Shown in pieces: positions 40,635 to 50,018 of a DNA stretch of 64,000 bases (positions are counted from its first letter, which is position 1; each line of letters begins with the position of its first letter). Both the position numbers and the translations under genes were made by a program. Origin of the DNA: Gemmatimonadales bacterium (GTDB taxonomy: Bacteria > Gemmatimonadota > Gemmatimonadetes > Gemmatimonadales > GWC2-71-9); contig JAWKQM010000007.1 in NCBI GenBank assembly GCA_041390145.1, positions 129,091-193,090 of the forward strand, in the 5' to 3' direction. Under the pieces are notes generated by a model. That model saw only the letters and a list, made by a program, of their open reading frames with translations, was not told the origin of the DNA and did no database searches.

Positions 40635-43196
40635 CTACTCGTTCCGCAGGGCGTCCAGCGGCGTGCGTCGAAAGAGGTCCACCGAGCTCCAGAGCCCGAC
40701 GCCCACCGTCAGCGCCACCACACCGGCCGCGAGGAGGAGCATCGGCCCGGCCGGGATCGCGAATTTCGTCTCGAAGAGCCAGTGGGCCAGCGCCCAGCCG
40801 CTCCCGAGCGCCAGGACCAGCCCCGCCAGGGCCGCCAGGGTGCCCAGCGCCAGGTACTCCGACACGGCCACCCGCGTCACCTGCGCCCGGCTCGCACCGA
40901 GCGTCTTGAGCAGCACCGTTTCCCGCAACCGCTGCGCTCGGCTGGTGGCGAGTGATCCAAGCAGGACCACGAGCCCCGCCGCCAGCGTGAAGAACGCCAT
41001 GAACCGGATGGCCGCCCCCACCTTGCCGAGGATGTCGTCCAGCGCTCGCTGCACGGTGGAGAGGTCAAGCGCCGAGATATTGGCGAACTGCTCCACTACT
41101 GCGCGCTGGATCAGCCCCCGCTGGGAGGCGCTGTCGACTCGCACCAGGGTGACGAGCGTCTGCGGCGCCGCCTCGAGCGCCCCCGGCCGGAACACCACGA
41201 AGAAATTCGTCTCGAACCGGGCCCAGTCGACCTCGCGGAGGCTGGTGACCCGGCTCGGGATCGGCACGCCCTGCACGTCCCAGGTGATCTGGTCACCGAT
41301 GCTGACGCCGAGTTCCTCCGCGAGCCCGACCTCCACGGAAATGGACACCGGCGCCCCGGCGGAATCAGTGCCGGGTCCCCACCACTTCCCGAGGACGACA
41401 CGCTCGCTCCCGACCACGGAGTCGCGGTAGGTCGAGCGGTATTCGCGCCGGAGCGCCCATCCTGCCGGCCGTCCCTCGACCTCGGTCGTGTCGCGCGAAT
41501 AGTCCTGCACCGCCTTCCCGTTGATGGACTGAATGCGCATCGGGACGATCGGCACGGCGGGAGTTGGATCGAGGCCGCGCGCGCGGAGCAGGGAGTCCAC
41601 CCCCGCCGCCTGGTCGGGCTGGATGTCGAAGAGGATGAGATTGGGTCGCCGCGAACTTCCGTCCACCCGCAACGAGCGCAGGAGGTTGTGCTGCACCAGC
41701 AGCAGCGTCGCGAGGAGGAAGGTGCCAAAGCCCAGCGACAAGACGACCGACACCGTCTGGTTGGCGGGTCGATAGAGGTTCGCGAGTCCCTGCCGCCATA
41801 CGTACGCGAGGCGGTGCGGGAACGACTTCCGGAGCCCCCGCACAAGGGTGAATGCGGAGAGCCAGAGCCCGGCCAGCGCCACGCCGATGCCCGCGGCGAA
41901 TGCGGCACCGCGGAACGCATTGCCGGCCTGCACCATCGCCATGAGGACAACGCTCGCCATCAGAACCGCGATTGCGAGAATCGTCCAGCGGTCGCGCGCC
42001 GGCCTGGCCTCCGCCTCGTAGGGGCGGCGCAGCGTGGCAAGGGGAGAAATCTTGCGGATGCCCAGCAGCGGAATCAGCGCAAAGGCCACCGCCGTCCAGA
42101 GGCCAAGCCCCAGTCCGGTGGCGAGGGCGGGCCAGGAGACCGCGGGAGTGACCGTCACGGGGAGGAAATCGCCGAGGACGCGGGGAAGCGCCTGTTGCAC
42201 CGCGAGCCCGATGGCGGCACCCACGGTGCTTCCGATGAGCCCGATGCCAGCGGCCTGCACCAGGAAGAGCGCGAAGACCTGTCGGCTGCTGCCGCCCAGG
42301 CACCGGAGCACCGCGATCGTGTCCATCTTCTGCCGGATCAGGACATGCACCGCGCTGCCGACGCCGAGTCCGCCCAGGAGCAGCGCCACAAGGGCGACGA
42401 GGCCGAGGTAGCGTCCGAGCCGCTCAAGCGCGTTGCCGAGATTGCGCTGTTCATCCTGCACGGTGCGCACCCGCACCCGATCGGGGCGGAGTCTCGGCTT
42501 CAGGGTGTCGGCGATAGCCTGCACGTCGGCGCCGGCCGGCAGCTGGAGGTAGATGTCGTATTCCGCTCGCGCGCCAAAGCCGAGCAAGCCGGTCTCGGTG
42601 ACCAGTGCCCCCGGAATGAACACCCGCGGACCAAACGCGGTGGCAATCCCGACATCGCCGGGTACATGGTCGACCGTACCCGCAATCGGCAACCGAAGCG
42701 CGCCCAGCGCCAGCGTGTCGCCGATCGACGCCCCGAGGGCTGTCAGGAACGCAGGGTCAACCAGCGCCACCCGGTCAACCTGGAGTCGGGGCCAGGCTCC
42801 CGCCGGCGTCGTGGTGATCGCCCCGAAGAAGGGCCAGCCTCCATCAACCGCGGTCACCCGTACCAAGCGCACGCCGGTGCGGGTTGGGACATACCCCATG
42901 GCGCCGAAGGTGGTGACGGTCGCCCGGTCGGCGCAGGAGACCGGCCCTCCGCACGCGAGGGAATCTGCCAGCGCGTCCAGCGATTCGGTCGGTGCTGACC
43001 GGGACGCCAGCGCCAGGTCCGCGCCAAGGAGGCCGCGCGCCTCGGCGTTGACCGCCGAGCGGAGGTTGGCGGTAAAGGTGTTGATCGCCACCAGCGCCGC
43101 GGTACCGGTGGCAATCGCGGCCACCAGCAGGAGGAGGCGTCGGCGCGAGGCCCGCCCCTCGCGCCAGGCGAGTCGGAGCAGCGCGCGCAGTGTCAC
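40635..43196 (-). CDS. ybbP: FtsX-family ABC permease, YbbP-like
   Basis: 853 residues from a GTG start. Layout: an N-terminal helix (17-37), a large periplasmic domain to about 265, three helices with the FtsX core ('VLIRQKMDTIAVLRCLGGSSRQVFAL'), more helices, a second periplasmic domain (about 510-720) and a final FtsX core ('ETVLLKTLGASRAQVTRVAVSEY'). This MacB/LolCE-like double arrangement matches E. coli YbbP. It overlaps ybbA by GTGA. Together they would move lipophilic molecules from the inner membrane or transmit force to the periplasm. Confidence 0.88.
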   Translation of the reverse strand: MTLRALLRLAWREGRASRRRLLLLVAAIATGTAALVAINTFTANLRSAVNAEARGLLGADLALASRSAPTESLDALADSLACGGPVSCADRATVTTFGAMGYVPTRTGVRLVRVTAVDGGWPFFGAITTTPAGAWPRLQVDRVALVDPAFLTALGASIGDTLALGALRLPIAGTVDHVPGDVGIATAFGPRVFIPGALVTETGLLGFGARAEYDIYLQLPAGADVQAIADTLKPRLRPDRVRVRTVQDEQRNLGNALERLGRYLGLVALVALLLGGLGVGSAVHVLIRQKMDTIAVLRCLGGSSRQVFALFLVQAAGIGLIGSTVGAAIGLAVQQALPRVLGDFLPVTVTPAVSWPALATGLGLGLWTAVAFALIPLLGIRKISPLATLRRPYEAEARPARDRWTILAIAVLMASVVLMAMVQAGNAFRGAAFAAGIGVALAGLWLSAFTLVRGLRKSFPHRLAYVWRQGLANLYRPANQTVSVVLSLGFGTFLLATLLLVQHNLLRSLRVDGSSRRPNLILFDIQPDQAAGVDSLLRARGLDPTPAVPIVPMRIQSINGKAVQDYSRDTTEVEGRPAGWALRREYRSTYRDSVVGSERVVLGKWWGPGTDSAGAPVSISVEVGLAEELGVSIGDQITWDVQGVPIPSRVTSLREVDWARFETNFFVVFRPGALEAAPQTLVTLVRVDSASQRGLIQRAVVEQFANISALDLSTVQRALDDILGKVGAAIRFMAFFTLAAGLVVLLGSLATSRAQRLRETVLLKTLGASRAQVTRVAVSEYLALGTLAALAGLVLALGSGWALAHWLFETKFAIPAGPMLLLAAGVVALTVGVGLWSSVDLFRRTPLDALRNE

Positions 43197-43861
43197 GTGG
43201 TGGTGTCCGACTCCAGGTGGCCGTCCGCCAGCCGGAGAATACGGCGCGCCCGGCCAGCCAGGTCGGGGTCGTGCGTTACCAGCACGAGTGTGGTCCCCGC
43301 CTCGCGGTTGAGGTCGGTCATCAGGTCGATGATGTCGGCCCCGGTCCGCTGATCCAGATTGCCGGTCGGTTCGTCGGCAAAGAGGATCTTCGGGTGGGTA
43401 GAAAACGCCCGCGCCAGCGCGACACGCTGCTGCTCGCCGCCGGAGAGCTGGGCGGGGTAGTGCCCGGTGCGGTCACCCAGCCCGACGCGCTCCAGGAGCG
43501 CGCGGGCCCGTGACGGGTCGGACTCTCCACGGAGTTCGAGGGGGACCTGGACATTCTCCAGGGCGGTGAGCGTCGGGATCAACTGGTAGGCCTGGAAGAC
43601 GAAGCCGACCTTGGCGCCGCGGAGGGCGGCGCGCTGGTCTTCATCCAGCCCGCTGAGCGCGACTCCATCGAGCCAGACCTCGCCCGACGCGGGCCGATCC
43701 AGTCCGGCCAGGAGTCCGAGCAGCGTCGTTTTGCCGCTGCCAGACGGGCCGATGATGGCGACAAATTCGCCGGCTTCCACCGCGAAGCTGATATCTTGCA
43801 GGACGGTCAGCGTGCCCGTGCCCGATCGATACGACTGGGTCAGGTTCTCACAGCGCAGCAT
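43193..43861 (-). CDS. ybbA: ABC transporter ATPase, YbbA/LolD-like
   Basis: 222 residues with Walker A 'GPSGSGKTTLL', signature 'LSGGEQQRVALARA', Walker B 'ILFADEPTGNLD' and switch His in 'VLVTHDPDLA'. The LolD/MacB subgroup feature 'FVFQAYQLIPTLTALENV' is present. The start at 43861 has GGAG five bases upstream; an ATG 24 bases earlier is possible but lacks this. It partners with the ybbP-like permease, and tesA diverges only ten bases away, as in E. coli. Confidence 0.92.
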   Translation of the reverse strand: MLRCENLTQSYRSGTGTLTVLQDISFAVEAGEFVAIIGPSGSGKTTLLGLLAGLDRPASGEVWLDGVALSGLDEDQRAALRGAKVGFVFQAYQLIPTLTALENVQVPLELRGESDPSRARALLERVGLGDRTGHYPAQLSGGEQQRVALARAFSTHPKILFADEPTGNLDQRTGADIIDLMTDLNREAGTTLVLVTHDPDLAGRARRILRLADGHLESDTTT

Positions 43862-43871
43862 CTGGACTCCA

Positions 43872-44567
43872 ATGACGTTTCCCATGTCCCGAATGATACA
43901 GCACTCCGTCGCGGGCGCCGCGATTCTCGCGGCGCTGGCCGGGTGTGGTGGGGGTGATACGCCGAAGCCGGCCGACAGTTCCCCCGCCGCGGCGCCGGCC
44001 GCCCCGCTGATCCTCGTGGTCGGCACCAGCCTGACGGCAGGGCTCGGCCTCGACCCGTCCGAGGCGTACCCCGCCGTGTTGCAACAGAAAATCGACTCCG
44101 CGGGCCTCAACTACCGCGTAGTCAATCGAGGCGTGAGCGGGGAAACGTCGACGGGGGCGCGGCAGCGGGTGGACTGGCTCATGCAGCAGCCGGTGGCGAT
44201 CCTGATTCTGGAAACCGGCGCCAACGACGGCCTCCGTGGCCTCGATCCCGACTCGTTGCGGGTCAACATCGAGGCGATTGTGCGCCGTGCCCGCCAGCAG
44301 CACCCACCACCGGGGATCCTTCTGCTTGGGATGGAGGCGCCCCCCAACCTCGGCGCCGACTACACGACTCGCTTCCGCGCGGTCTACCGGGAGGCTGCGG
44401 CCGATCTCGACGTGCCGCTCGTCCCGTTCCTGCTTCAGGGTGTCGGCGGGGTCGATTCCCTGAATCAGGCCGACGGCATTCACCCGACGGCGGCAGGACA
44501 GCGACGGGTGGCCGATCTGGTGTGGAGAGCGCTGCTCCCCCTGTTGAAGCAGGGGCCACGCTCGTAA
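43872..44567 (+). CDS. tesA: TesA-like GDSL lipase/arylesterase lipoprotein
   Basis: 231 residues with a signal and lipobox 'ILAALAGC' (Cys25). Block I reads 'VVGTSLTAGLGLD', so the usual Asp of GDSL is Thr while nucleophile Ser53 stays. Block III 'LETGANDGLRG' and block V 'QADGIHPTAAGQ' complete the SGNH site. It hydrolyses acyl esters or thioesters in the periplasm. Three in-frame ATGs (43872, 43884, 43893) are possible. Divergent from ybbA-ybbP, exactly as tesA in E. coli, which supports the assignment. Confidence 0.88.
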   Translation: MTFPMSRMIQHSVAGAAILAALAGCGGGDTPKPADSSPAAAPAAPLILVVGTSLTAGLGLDPSEAYPAVLQQKIDSAGLNYRVVNRGVSGETSTGARQRVDWLMQQPVAILILETGANDGLRGLDPDSLRVNIEAIVRRARQQHPPPGILLLGMEAPPNLGADYTTRFRAVYREAAADLDVPLVPFLLQGVGGVDSLNQADGIHPTAAGQRRVADLVWRALLPLLKQGPRS

Positions 44568-44582
44568 CCGGGCAAGACCGGA

Positions 44583-45545
44583 TCAGGGAAGGGGAGCGAG
44601 GGCGAGCTGGGCGTCGGAAACGGGCACGCTGAGCGTGCCGAATGCGGCATCGGGCGAGCGCGCGTACCGAAGATCGATGAAGTGCACGACCGTCATGCTC
44701 CCTCTGCGGTCGACGATGTAGGTCGGGTAGCGGGCCCACCAGAGGAATGTCGCCGCCGCCGGCGTGGAGGCCGCCTGTGCCACCTCGGGGTCGCTTTCCT
44801 CGCTAGACGGGTCGCGCTTCGGCCAGTGGTTGCCCGGAACAAAATTGCCCCCGATACGGATGCTCCCCACCAGGTACTGATCGCCTTCATCCACGACCAC
44901 GTCCCGCAGGATGGGCGTCACCGGGATCGGTGAGGCAAGGACGCGTCGTACCGGCACCCCTCCGGCGACGAGTTCAAACCGAACCTGTGAGGCAGCCAAC
45001 CGGCCTGCCACAAACATTCCAGTCGTGTACAGGGTTGCCACGGCCAGCGCACCTCGAGCCGGTCGTCGCCAGTCGGTCCGGTGCTGTCGCTCGCGTCGCA
45101 TGCTCACGAGCACGCCGGTGGCCAGCACCAGCCAGGCCCAGATGTCCACGATGAAGAGCGTGTCGCCGTAGTACCACCGCTCCGAGAACGGCATGAGCCA
45201 CCGTACTCCGTAGGTATTGAGCAAGTCGAGGAGGGTGTGACTGGCCACGCCGATCGCGGCGAGCCCGGCCAGCGGCCAGAAGCGGGCGCCTCGCTGCTTC
45301 CCCACCCGGTCGAATCCGACCATCACCGCCGCGAGCAGAAACGGCCAGAGCGAGAGGGCCAGCACCCCGTGGGTCCACCCGCGCCGAAAGGCGAGCCCGG
45401 CGGTGCTGCCCCAGGCGAGGCTGATGACATCCACATCCGGGAGGTTGGCCGCGATGAGGAGGGTCGCGGTGCCGAGCGGGGAGCGCTTCTTCAAACCGGA
45501 CTGCGCCAGCGCCGCGCCGACCAGGGTGTGGCAGAGGTTGTCCAT
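44583..45545 (-). CDS. DUF457-type membrane-bound metal-dependent hydrolase
   Basis: 320 residues. The N-terminal 'MDNLCHTLVGAALAQSGL', 'IAANLPDVDVISL', 'RRGWTHGVLALSLWPF' and 'VASHTLLDLLNTYG' are the histidine/aspartate motifs of the YdjM-like family, embedded in five or six helices (to about 185). A soluble C-terminal domain of about 130 residues follows. Substrate unknown; some relatives are LexA-regulated. The start shares TGATG with the hybrid kinase stop, so both are co-transcribed. Confidence 0.87.
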   Translation of the reverse strand: MDNLCHTLVGAALAQSGLKKRSPLGTATLLIAANLPDVDVISLAWGSTAGLAFRRGWTHGVLALSLWPFLLAAVMVGFDRVGKQRGARFWPLAGLAAIGVASHTLLDLLNTYGVRWLMPFSERWYYGDTLFIVDIWAWLVLATGVLVSMRRERQHRTDWRRPARGALAVATLYTTGMFVAGRLAASQVRFELVAGGVPVRRVLASPIPVTPILRDVVVDEGDQYLVGSIRIGGNFVPGNHWPKRDPSSEESDPEVAQAASTPAAATFLWWARYPTYIVDRRGSMTVVHFIDLRYARSPDAAFGTLSVPVSDAQLALAPLP

Positions 45546-48500
45546 CAGTCCGGGCTCCGGGGGGGGGCGGCCGCGCGGACCGCGGCCACCAGCTTGGCGG
45601 GCGTGAAGGGCTTCTGCAGGAAGGCACCCCACCCCTCGTTCGGTTCCCATCGTCCGCGCGTCGTCTCCGGATACCCGCTGGTAAACAGGACCGGGATCCC
45701 GGGTCGCCGGATTTCGAGGTCGCGCGCGAGTTCCACCCCGGAGCGTCCGGGCATCACGACATCTGTGACGAGCAGGTCGATCGGCCCTTCCCACCGGGTG
45801 GCGACAAGCATCGCCTCAGCGGCATGCTCCGCCACCAGCACAGTATAGCCCTCCTGCTCGAGGATCCGCTTCCCCAGCCGTCGGACGGCCTCTTCGTCCT
45901 CGACCAGGAGAATCGTTCCCGAGGTTCCGGGCGGCTGTGCTTCTCGACGGGGGATCGGTTCCTGCTCCTCGGCGTCGACCTCGGCGTCGACCCGCGGGAG
46001 GAAGATCCTGAAGGTCGCCCCCGCCCCCGGTTCACTCGTCACCCGAACAACGCCGCCACTCTGCCGGACGATGCCGTAGACCGTGGCGAGGCCGAGCCCC
46101 GTGCCCTGGCCCCGGCCCTTCGTGGTGAAGAAAGGCTCGAAGATCCGGTTCCGCGTCGCGTCGTCCATCCCGATCCCGGTGTCGCTCACGCTGAGCATGA
46201 CGTAGGGGCCCGCCACGGCGGGACCCGCGTCATCCGGAACGACTTCCGTGTTGGCGGTGGCGACGGTGAGGCGTCCACCCGCCGGCATGGCGTCGCTGGC
46301 GTTCATCGCCAGGTTGACCAGGATCTGCTCGATCTGGCCGCGGTCGGCGCGAACCCGGCCCAGCTCGGGATCGAGCGACTGGACCAGCGTCACCTGCTCT
46401 CCCAGGATCCGGCGCAGCATCCGGTCGACGTTCGCCACGACGGCGTTCAGGTCGGTCACCTTCGGCTGCAGCACCTGCCGGCGCGAGTAGGCCAGCAGTT
46501 GCCGGGTGAGTGCGGCCGCCCGGTTGGCGGAACGCTTGATCTCTTCGAGGTCCTCCCGGTGCGGATCGTCGGCTCCAAGCTCGAGCAGGATCAGTTCGCT
46601 GGTGCTCAGGATGGCGGTGAGCACGTTGTTGAAGTCATGCGCGATGCCACCCGCGAGCTGACCCACCGCTTCCATTTTCTGGGCCTGCGCCAGCTGCGCC
46701 TCCAGACGCTTCCGCTCGGAGAGGTCGGTCATGATGCCGACCATCCGACGAGGACGGGCATCGGCGTCCCACTCTACGACCCGGCCGCGGTCCAGGACCC
46801 AGGTCCAGCCCCCGTCTTTTGCGCGGAGGCGATGCTCGACCTCGTACACCGCCCGCTGACCATCGACATGCGCCTCGCGCGCCCGGTCGACGGCGGCCCG
46901 GTCATCCGGGTGGAGCCGGTGCTCCCATTCGCCGATGTCGTTCCCGATTTCCCCTGGTTCAAATCCCAGCAGGAGTGCCCAGCGTGGACTGAACTCGACC
47001 TCGCCGGTGCTCAGGTCCCAGTCCCAGGCGGCACCGCCAGCGGCTTCGAGGGCGAGGTCGAGACGTTCGGCGCTCTCCCGCGCGGCCAGCTCGCTTTGCA
47101 GCCGCTCCGTGATGTCACGGTAGTTCAGGACGATGGCGCCGATGGCGGGATGATGGAGCCAGTTGACGCCATCCACCTCATAGTGCCGCCAGCTCCCGTC
47201 CTTGTGGCGGATGCGATGCGTGACGCGGACGGCCTGTCCCGGCGAGATCAGCGCCTCCTGCATCGTGTGCAGGGCCCCCCTCAGGTCGTCCGGGTGAACG
47301 AGTGAGAAGACGCACACTCCGGTCAGGTCATCCTGGGTGTATCCGGTGATCCGGGTCGCCGACGGGGATTGAAAGAGGACCATTCCATCGGCGTCCATCA
47401 GCGTGATGGCATCCCGGCTGTTCTCGATCAGGGCCCGGAACCGCTCCTGGTCCGCCTCACGCTGGCGACGTGTCTCGCGCTCAGTCGTGATGTCGCGGGC
47501 CACGACGATGACGCTGTCCGGCCCGATCGGCGTGAAGGTGGCGTGGAACCAGCGTGTTTCGCCATCCAGCTCGAGATCGTAGTCGTGCGAGAGCGTGGTC
47601 CCGGCGGCGAGGGCATCGCGGATGAGGTCGATGGCCACCTGGGCGCGGTCGGCCGGGAGTACGTCGTGGACGCTCTTCCCGAGCATCTCGGTCGCGGGGC
47701 GGACGAGGAGTTCGGGGTGGTTGGGGGCGATCTGCAAGTACCGCCCCTCCCGGTCCAGCATCATCACCAGATCGGGGAGGGCGGTGACGAGGGCGCGCAT
47801 CTCGGCTTCGGAGCGTCGCAGCGACTCCTGGGCCCGATGGCGCTCGGTGACATCCTCCACCAGGCCATCCATCACGTCTGGTCCGTCGAGACGGATGCTG
47901 AGGGAGACGCGTACCGGAGTGCCGTCGGCCCGGTTCATATCCACCTCGAAGTCCCGCACGCCGCCGTCCCGCTTCAGGATGCTCAGCATCCGCAACCGGT
48001 CAGTGGGGTCCTGGTAGCGTCGCTCGATCGGGGTGTCGCGCATTTCCTCGAGCGTCCGGTACCCCAGGATGCTGAGCGTCGCCGCGTTGGCTTCGATCGG
48101 CCGGCCTTGCATGTCGGCGCGAAAGACGCCGAAATGGGTGTCGTCGAGGAGGCGCCGGAGCCGCCCCTGCAGCTGCTGGGACTGGTTGCGCTCGCGGGCC
48201 CAGTCCAGGGCCGAGCGCAGGGCCAGGCCGACGCGATGAGCGTCGTTGGCGACCCGGAGCAGGTAGTCATCCGCCCCGGCCCGCATCGTCTCCGCGATGG
48301 TGGTGGGGTCGGCGCCGTCTGCGAGCACGACGATGGCCGCCTCGGGCCACCGCTCTCGCAGGGCGGGCAGCAGGTCCTGCCAGGTGCAATCCGCGAACCT
48401 GAGGGCGAGCAGGATCCCGTCGAACCGCGCGGTGTCCGGGAGCGTGGCGACGTCCCCCGCGCCCGCCGGCGCCGTCACGTCGAACCCGCCGGCCTCGGTC

Positions 48501-48571
48501 AGTGAGGCCGCCAGCAGGTCCCGTTCGTGCTCGTCGTCGTCAATGATGAGCGCCCGGAAGGGAACGGTCAT
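45545..48571 (-). CDS. hybrid sensor histidine kinase with degenerate N-terminal receiver
   Basis: 1008 residues. Order: receiver-like domain (5-120), four PAS/PAC modules (about 145-635, each ending in a 'DITERxx' type linker), HisKA with phospho-His645 ('GGIAHDFNNVLTAI'), HATPase (N box 'NLAMNASDAM', G boxes 'DTGIGMD' and 'GQGTGLGLATVYG'), and a C-terminal receiver with phospho-Asp near 938 ('LLVTDVVMPGRSG'). In the first receiver the phosphoacceptor position is Ala56 ('DGILLALRF'), so it cannot be phosphorylated normally. No membrane helix, hence cytosolic. No cognate regulator gene is adjacent. Confidence 0.93.
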   Translation of the reverse strand: MTVPFRALIIDDDEHERDLLAASLTEAGGFDVTAPAGAGDVATLPDTARFDGILLALRFADCTWQDLLPALRERWPEAAIVVLADGADPTTIAETMRAGADDYLLRVANDAHRVGLALRSALDWARERNQSQQLQGRLRRLLDDTHFGVFRADMQGRPIEANAATLSILGYRTLEEMRDTPIERRYQDPTDRLRMLSILKRDGGVRDFEVDMNRADGTPVRVSLSIRLDGPDVMDGLVEDVTERHRAQESLRRSEAEMRALVTALPDLVMMLDREGRYLQIAPNHPELLVRPATEMLGKSVHDVLPADRAQVAIDLIRDALAAGTTLSHDYDLELDGETRWFHATFTPIGPDSVIVVARDITTERETRRQREADQERFRALIENSRDAITLMDADGMVLFQSPSATRITGYTQDDLTGVCVFSLVHPDDLRGALHTMQEALISPGQAVRVTHRIRHKDGSWRHYEVDGVNWLHHPAIGAIVLNYRDITERLQSELAARESAERLDLALEAAGGAAWDWDLSTGEVEFSPRWALLLGFEPGEIGNDIGEWEHRLHPDDRAAVDRAREAHVDGQRAVYEVEHRLRAKDGGWTWVLDRGRVVEWDADARPRRMVGIMTDLSERKRLEAQLAQAQKMEAVGQLAGGIAHDFNNVLTAILSTSELILLELGADDPHREDLEEIKRSANRAAALTRQLLAYSRRQVLQPKVTDLNAVVANVDRMLRRILGEQVTLVQSLDPELGRVRADRGQIEQILVNLAMNASDAMPAGGRLTVATANTEVVPDDAGPAVAGPYVMLSVSDTGIGMDDATRNRIFEPFFTTKGRGQGTGLGLATVYGIVRQSGGVVRVTSEPGAGATFRIFLPRVDAEVDAEEQEPIPRREAQPPGTSGTILLVEDEEAVRRLGKRILEQEGYTVLVAEHAAEAMLVATRWEGPIDLLVTDVVMPGRSGVELARDLEIRRPGIPVLFTSGYPETTRGRWEPNEGWGAFLQKPFTPAKLVAAVRAAAPPRSPD

Positions 48572-48690
48572 TGAGATCCAGGGTGAGGGTCGCGAGAGGC
48601 GACCCATATTCTACACCGGACGGGGGCAGCGCGTCATGCTGGGCGGGCATGGCGGGCAGCGCAGGAGTGGGGAGCCGAAGACGGCTCCTA

Positions 48691-48738
48691 TTGACAGCTT
48701 GACACGAAAGATTTAGTGTATCGCAACACCAACACACT
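48691..48738 (+). promoter_or_regulatory. promoter and operator of the GntR-ABC operon
   Basis: TTGACA (48691-48696), 17 bases, TAGTGT (48714-48719) form a sigma-70 type promoter. AGTGT (48715-48719) and ACACT (48734-48738) make an inverted repeat overlapping the -10 box and the expected start site near 48726. This is where a YtrA-type repressor would bind to autoregulate. Confidence 0.55.
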
Positions 48739-48744
48739 GGAATC

Positions 48745-49125
48745 ATGTTCGAACACCTCGATCCGGCCCTGCCGACCCCCCTGTATGCCCAGCTCGCTGA
48801 GCGGCTTCGTGCCGCCATAGCATCAGGGGAACTCGTTGCTGGGGAAGCGCTTCCGTCGGTTCGCCAGCTCGCGGTGAAGCTGCGATTGAATCCCGGAACG
48901 GTGGTTCAGGCATACCGGGAGCTGGAGCGAAGCGGTCTGGTAGAGCTCCGGCAGGGCTCGGGAACCTACGTGCGCACATTGAGCTCGAGCAGGCGGGCGG
49001 CCGAACAGTCAGCGGTTGCGGCGCGGCTCGCCAACGAAATGCTGGCGCGAGGTGTGGGGCTGGGGTTGTCAGGGGAAGACTTGCTGAAGGCGCTCCGAAC
49101 CGCGTTGGGGGAGGACCATCGATGA
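48745..49125 (+). CDS. GntR-family (YtrA-type) regulator
   Basis: 126 residues: a winged HTH (about 10-75, 'YAQLAERLRAAIASGELVAGEALPSVRQLA', 'NPGTVVQAYRELERSGLVEL') and only a short helical tail ('ANEMLARGVGLGLSGEDLLKAL') instead of an effector domain. That small C-terminal part defines the YtrA subfamily, which usually represses the ABC transporter genes it precedes. Indeed it overlaps the ATPase gene by ATGA. Confidence 0.92.
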   Translation: MFEHLDPALPTPLYAQLAERLRAAIASGELVAGEALPSVRQLAVKLRLNPGTVVQAYRELERSGLVELRQGSGTYVRTLSSSRRAAEQSAVAARLANEMLARGVGLGLSGEDLLKALRTALGEDHR

Positions 49126-50018
49126 CGGACACGATTCAGATTCGCGGGCTCTCGTATCAGGTGCAGGGGTTCGCACTCCGGGACTTGAACCTGACGGTGC
49201 CGGCGGGCGCGGTGTACGGTTTTCTTGGCCCGAATGGCGCCGGCAAGACCACGACCATTCGGCTCCTCCTCGGCCTGCTGCGTCCGGAAGCCGGACAAAT
49301 CAGGGTATTCGGCGAAGATGTGCCCCGGGACATCGTCTCCATTCTGGGTCGCATCGGATACGTCCCGGAACGACCCCACCTCTACCCCAACCTGACGGTC
49401 GCCCAGGCGGTCCGGCTTCATGCCGCGTTCCATCGGCGGTTTGACCATGCGGCAGCGAAGAACCTTGCCGCCCGATTCGGCCTGCCGATGGACCGCGTCC
49501 TCTCCCGTTTGTCGAAAGGGGAAATGGGCAAGGCGATGATCCTCCTCGCGCTGGCCCAGCGCCCTGACTTGTTGGTCCTCGATGAGCCAACCGACGGGCT
49601 CGACCCCGTCGTTCGACGCGAGGCGCTGCACGCGATCCTGGACTACGTGACGGAGACTGGCGCCACGGTGCTGATCTCCAGCCACCTCGTTCATGAGCTC
49701 GAGCGCTTCTGCGACTGGATTGGCGTGCTCGACCAAGGAACGATTGTGGCCGAGTTGCCGATGCATGATTTCAAATCGGGGCTCAAGCGCCTGCGGGTTA
49801 CCGCCGGCACCTCACCGGCCGAAGCGCCCTTCTCCGTGATTACGCGGGGCGATGCAGGGATCGGCGGCGAGGTGTGGACGGTGCGCGGATGGCAGCCGGA
49901 GATGGCCTCCTGGTTCGGCGATGCGCACCCGCTCAGGGAGGTCATGGATCTGGATCTGGAAGAGGCGTTCGTGGAACTGCTCCGCAGCGCCCGCAACCCC
50001 AGCGGCCGGGAGGCGTGA
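49122..50018 (+). CDS. ABC transporter ATPase
   Basis: 298 residues with Walker A 'GPNGAGKTTTI', Walker B 'DLLVLDEPTDGLDP' and switch His in 'LISSHLVHELE'. The signature motif is altered ('LSRLSKGEMGKAMILLALAQ' in place of LSGGQ), as in YtrB-like export ATPases. The C-terminal region from about 220 is a typical extension of this group. It is made with the permease that follows (TGATG overlap). Confidence 0.92.
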   Translation: MTDTIQIRGLSYQVQGFALRDLNLTVPAGAVYGFLGPNGAGKTTTIRLLLGLLRPEAGQIRVFGEDVPRDIVSILGRIGYVPERPHLYPNLTVAQAVRLHAAFHRRFDHAAAKNLAARFGLPMDRVLSRLSKGEMGKAMILLALAQRPDLLVLDEPTDGLDPVVRREALHAILDYVTETGATVLISSHLVHELERFCDWIGVLDQGTIVAELPMHDFKSGLKRLRVTAGTSPAEAPFSVITRGDAGIGGEVWTVRGWQPEMASWFGDAHPLREVMDLDLEEAFVELLRSARNPSGREA

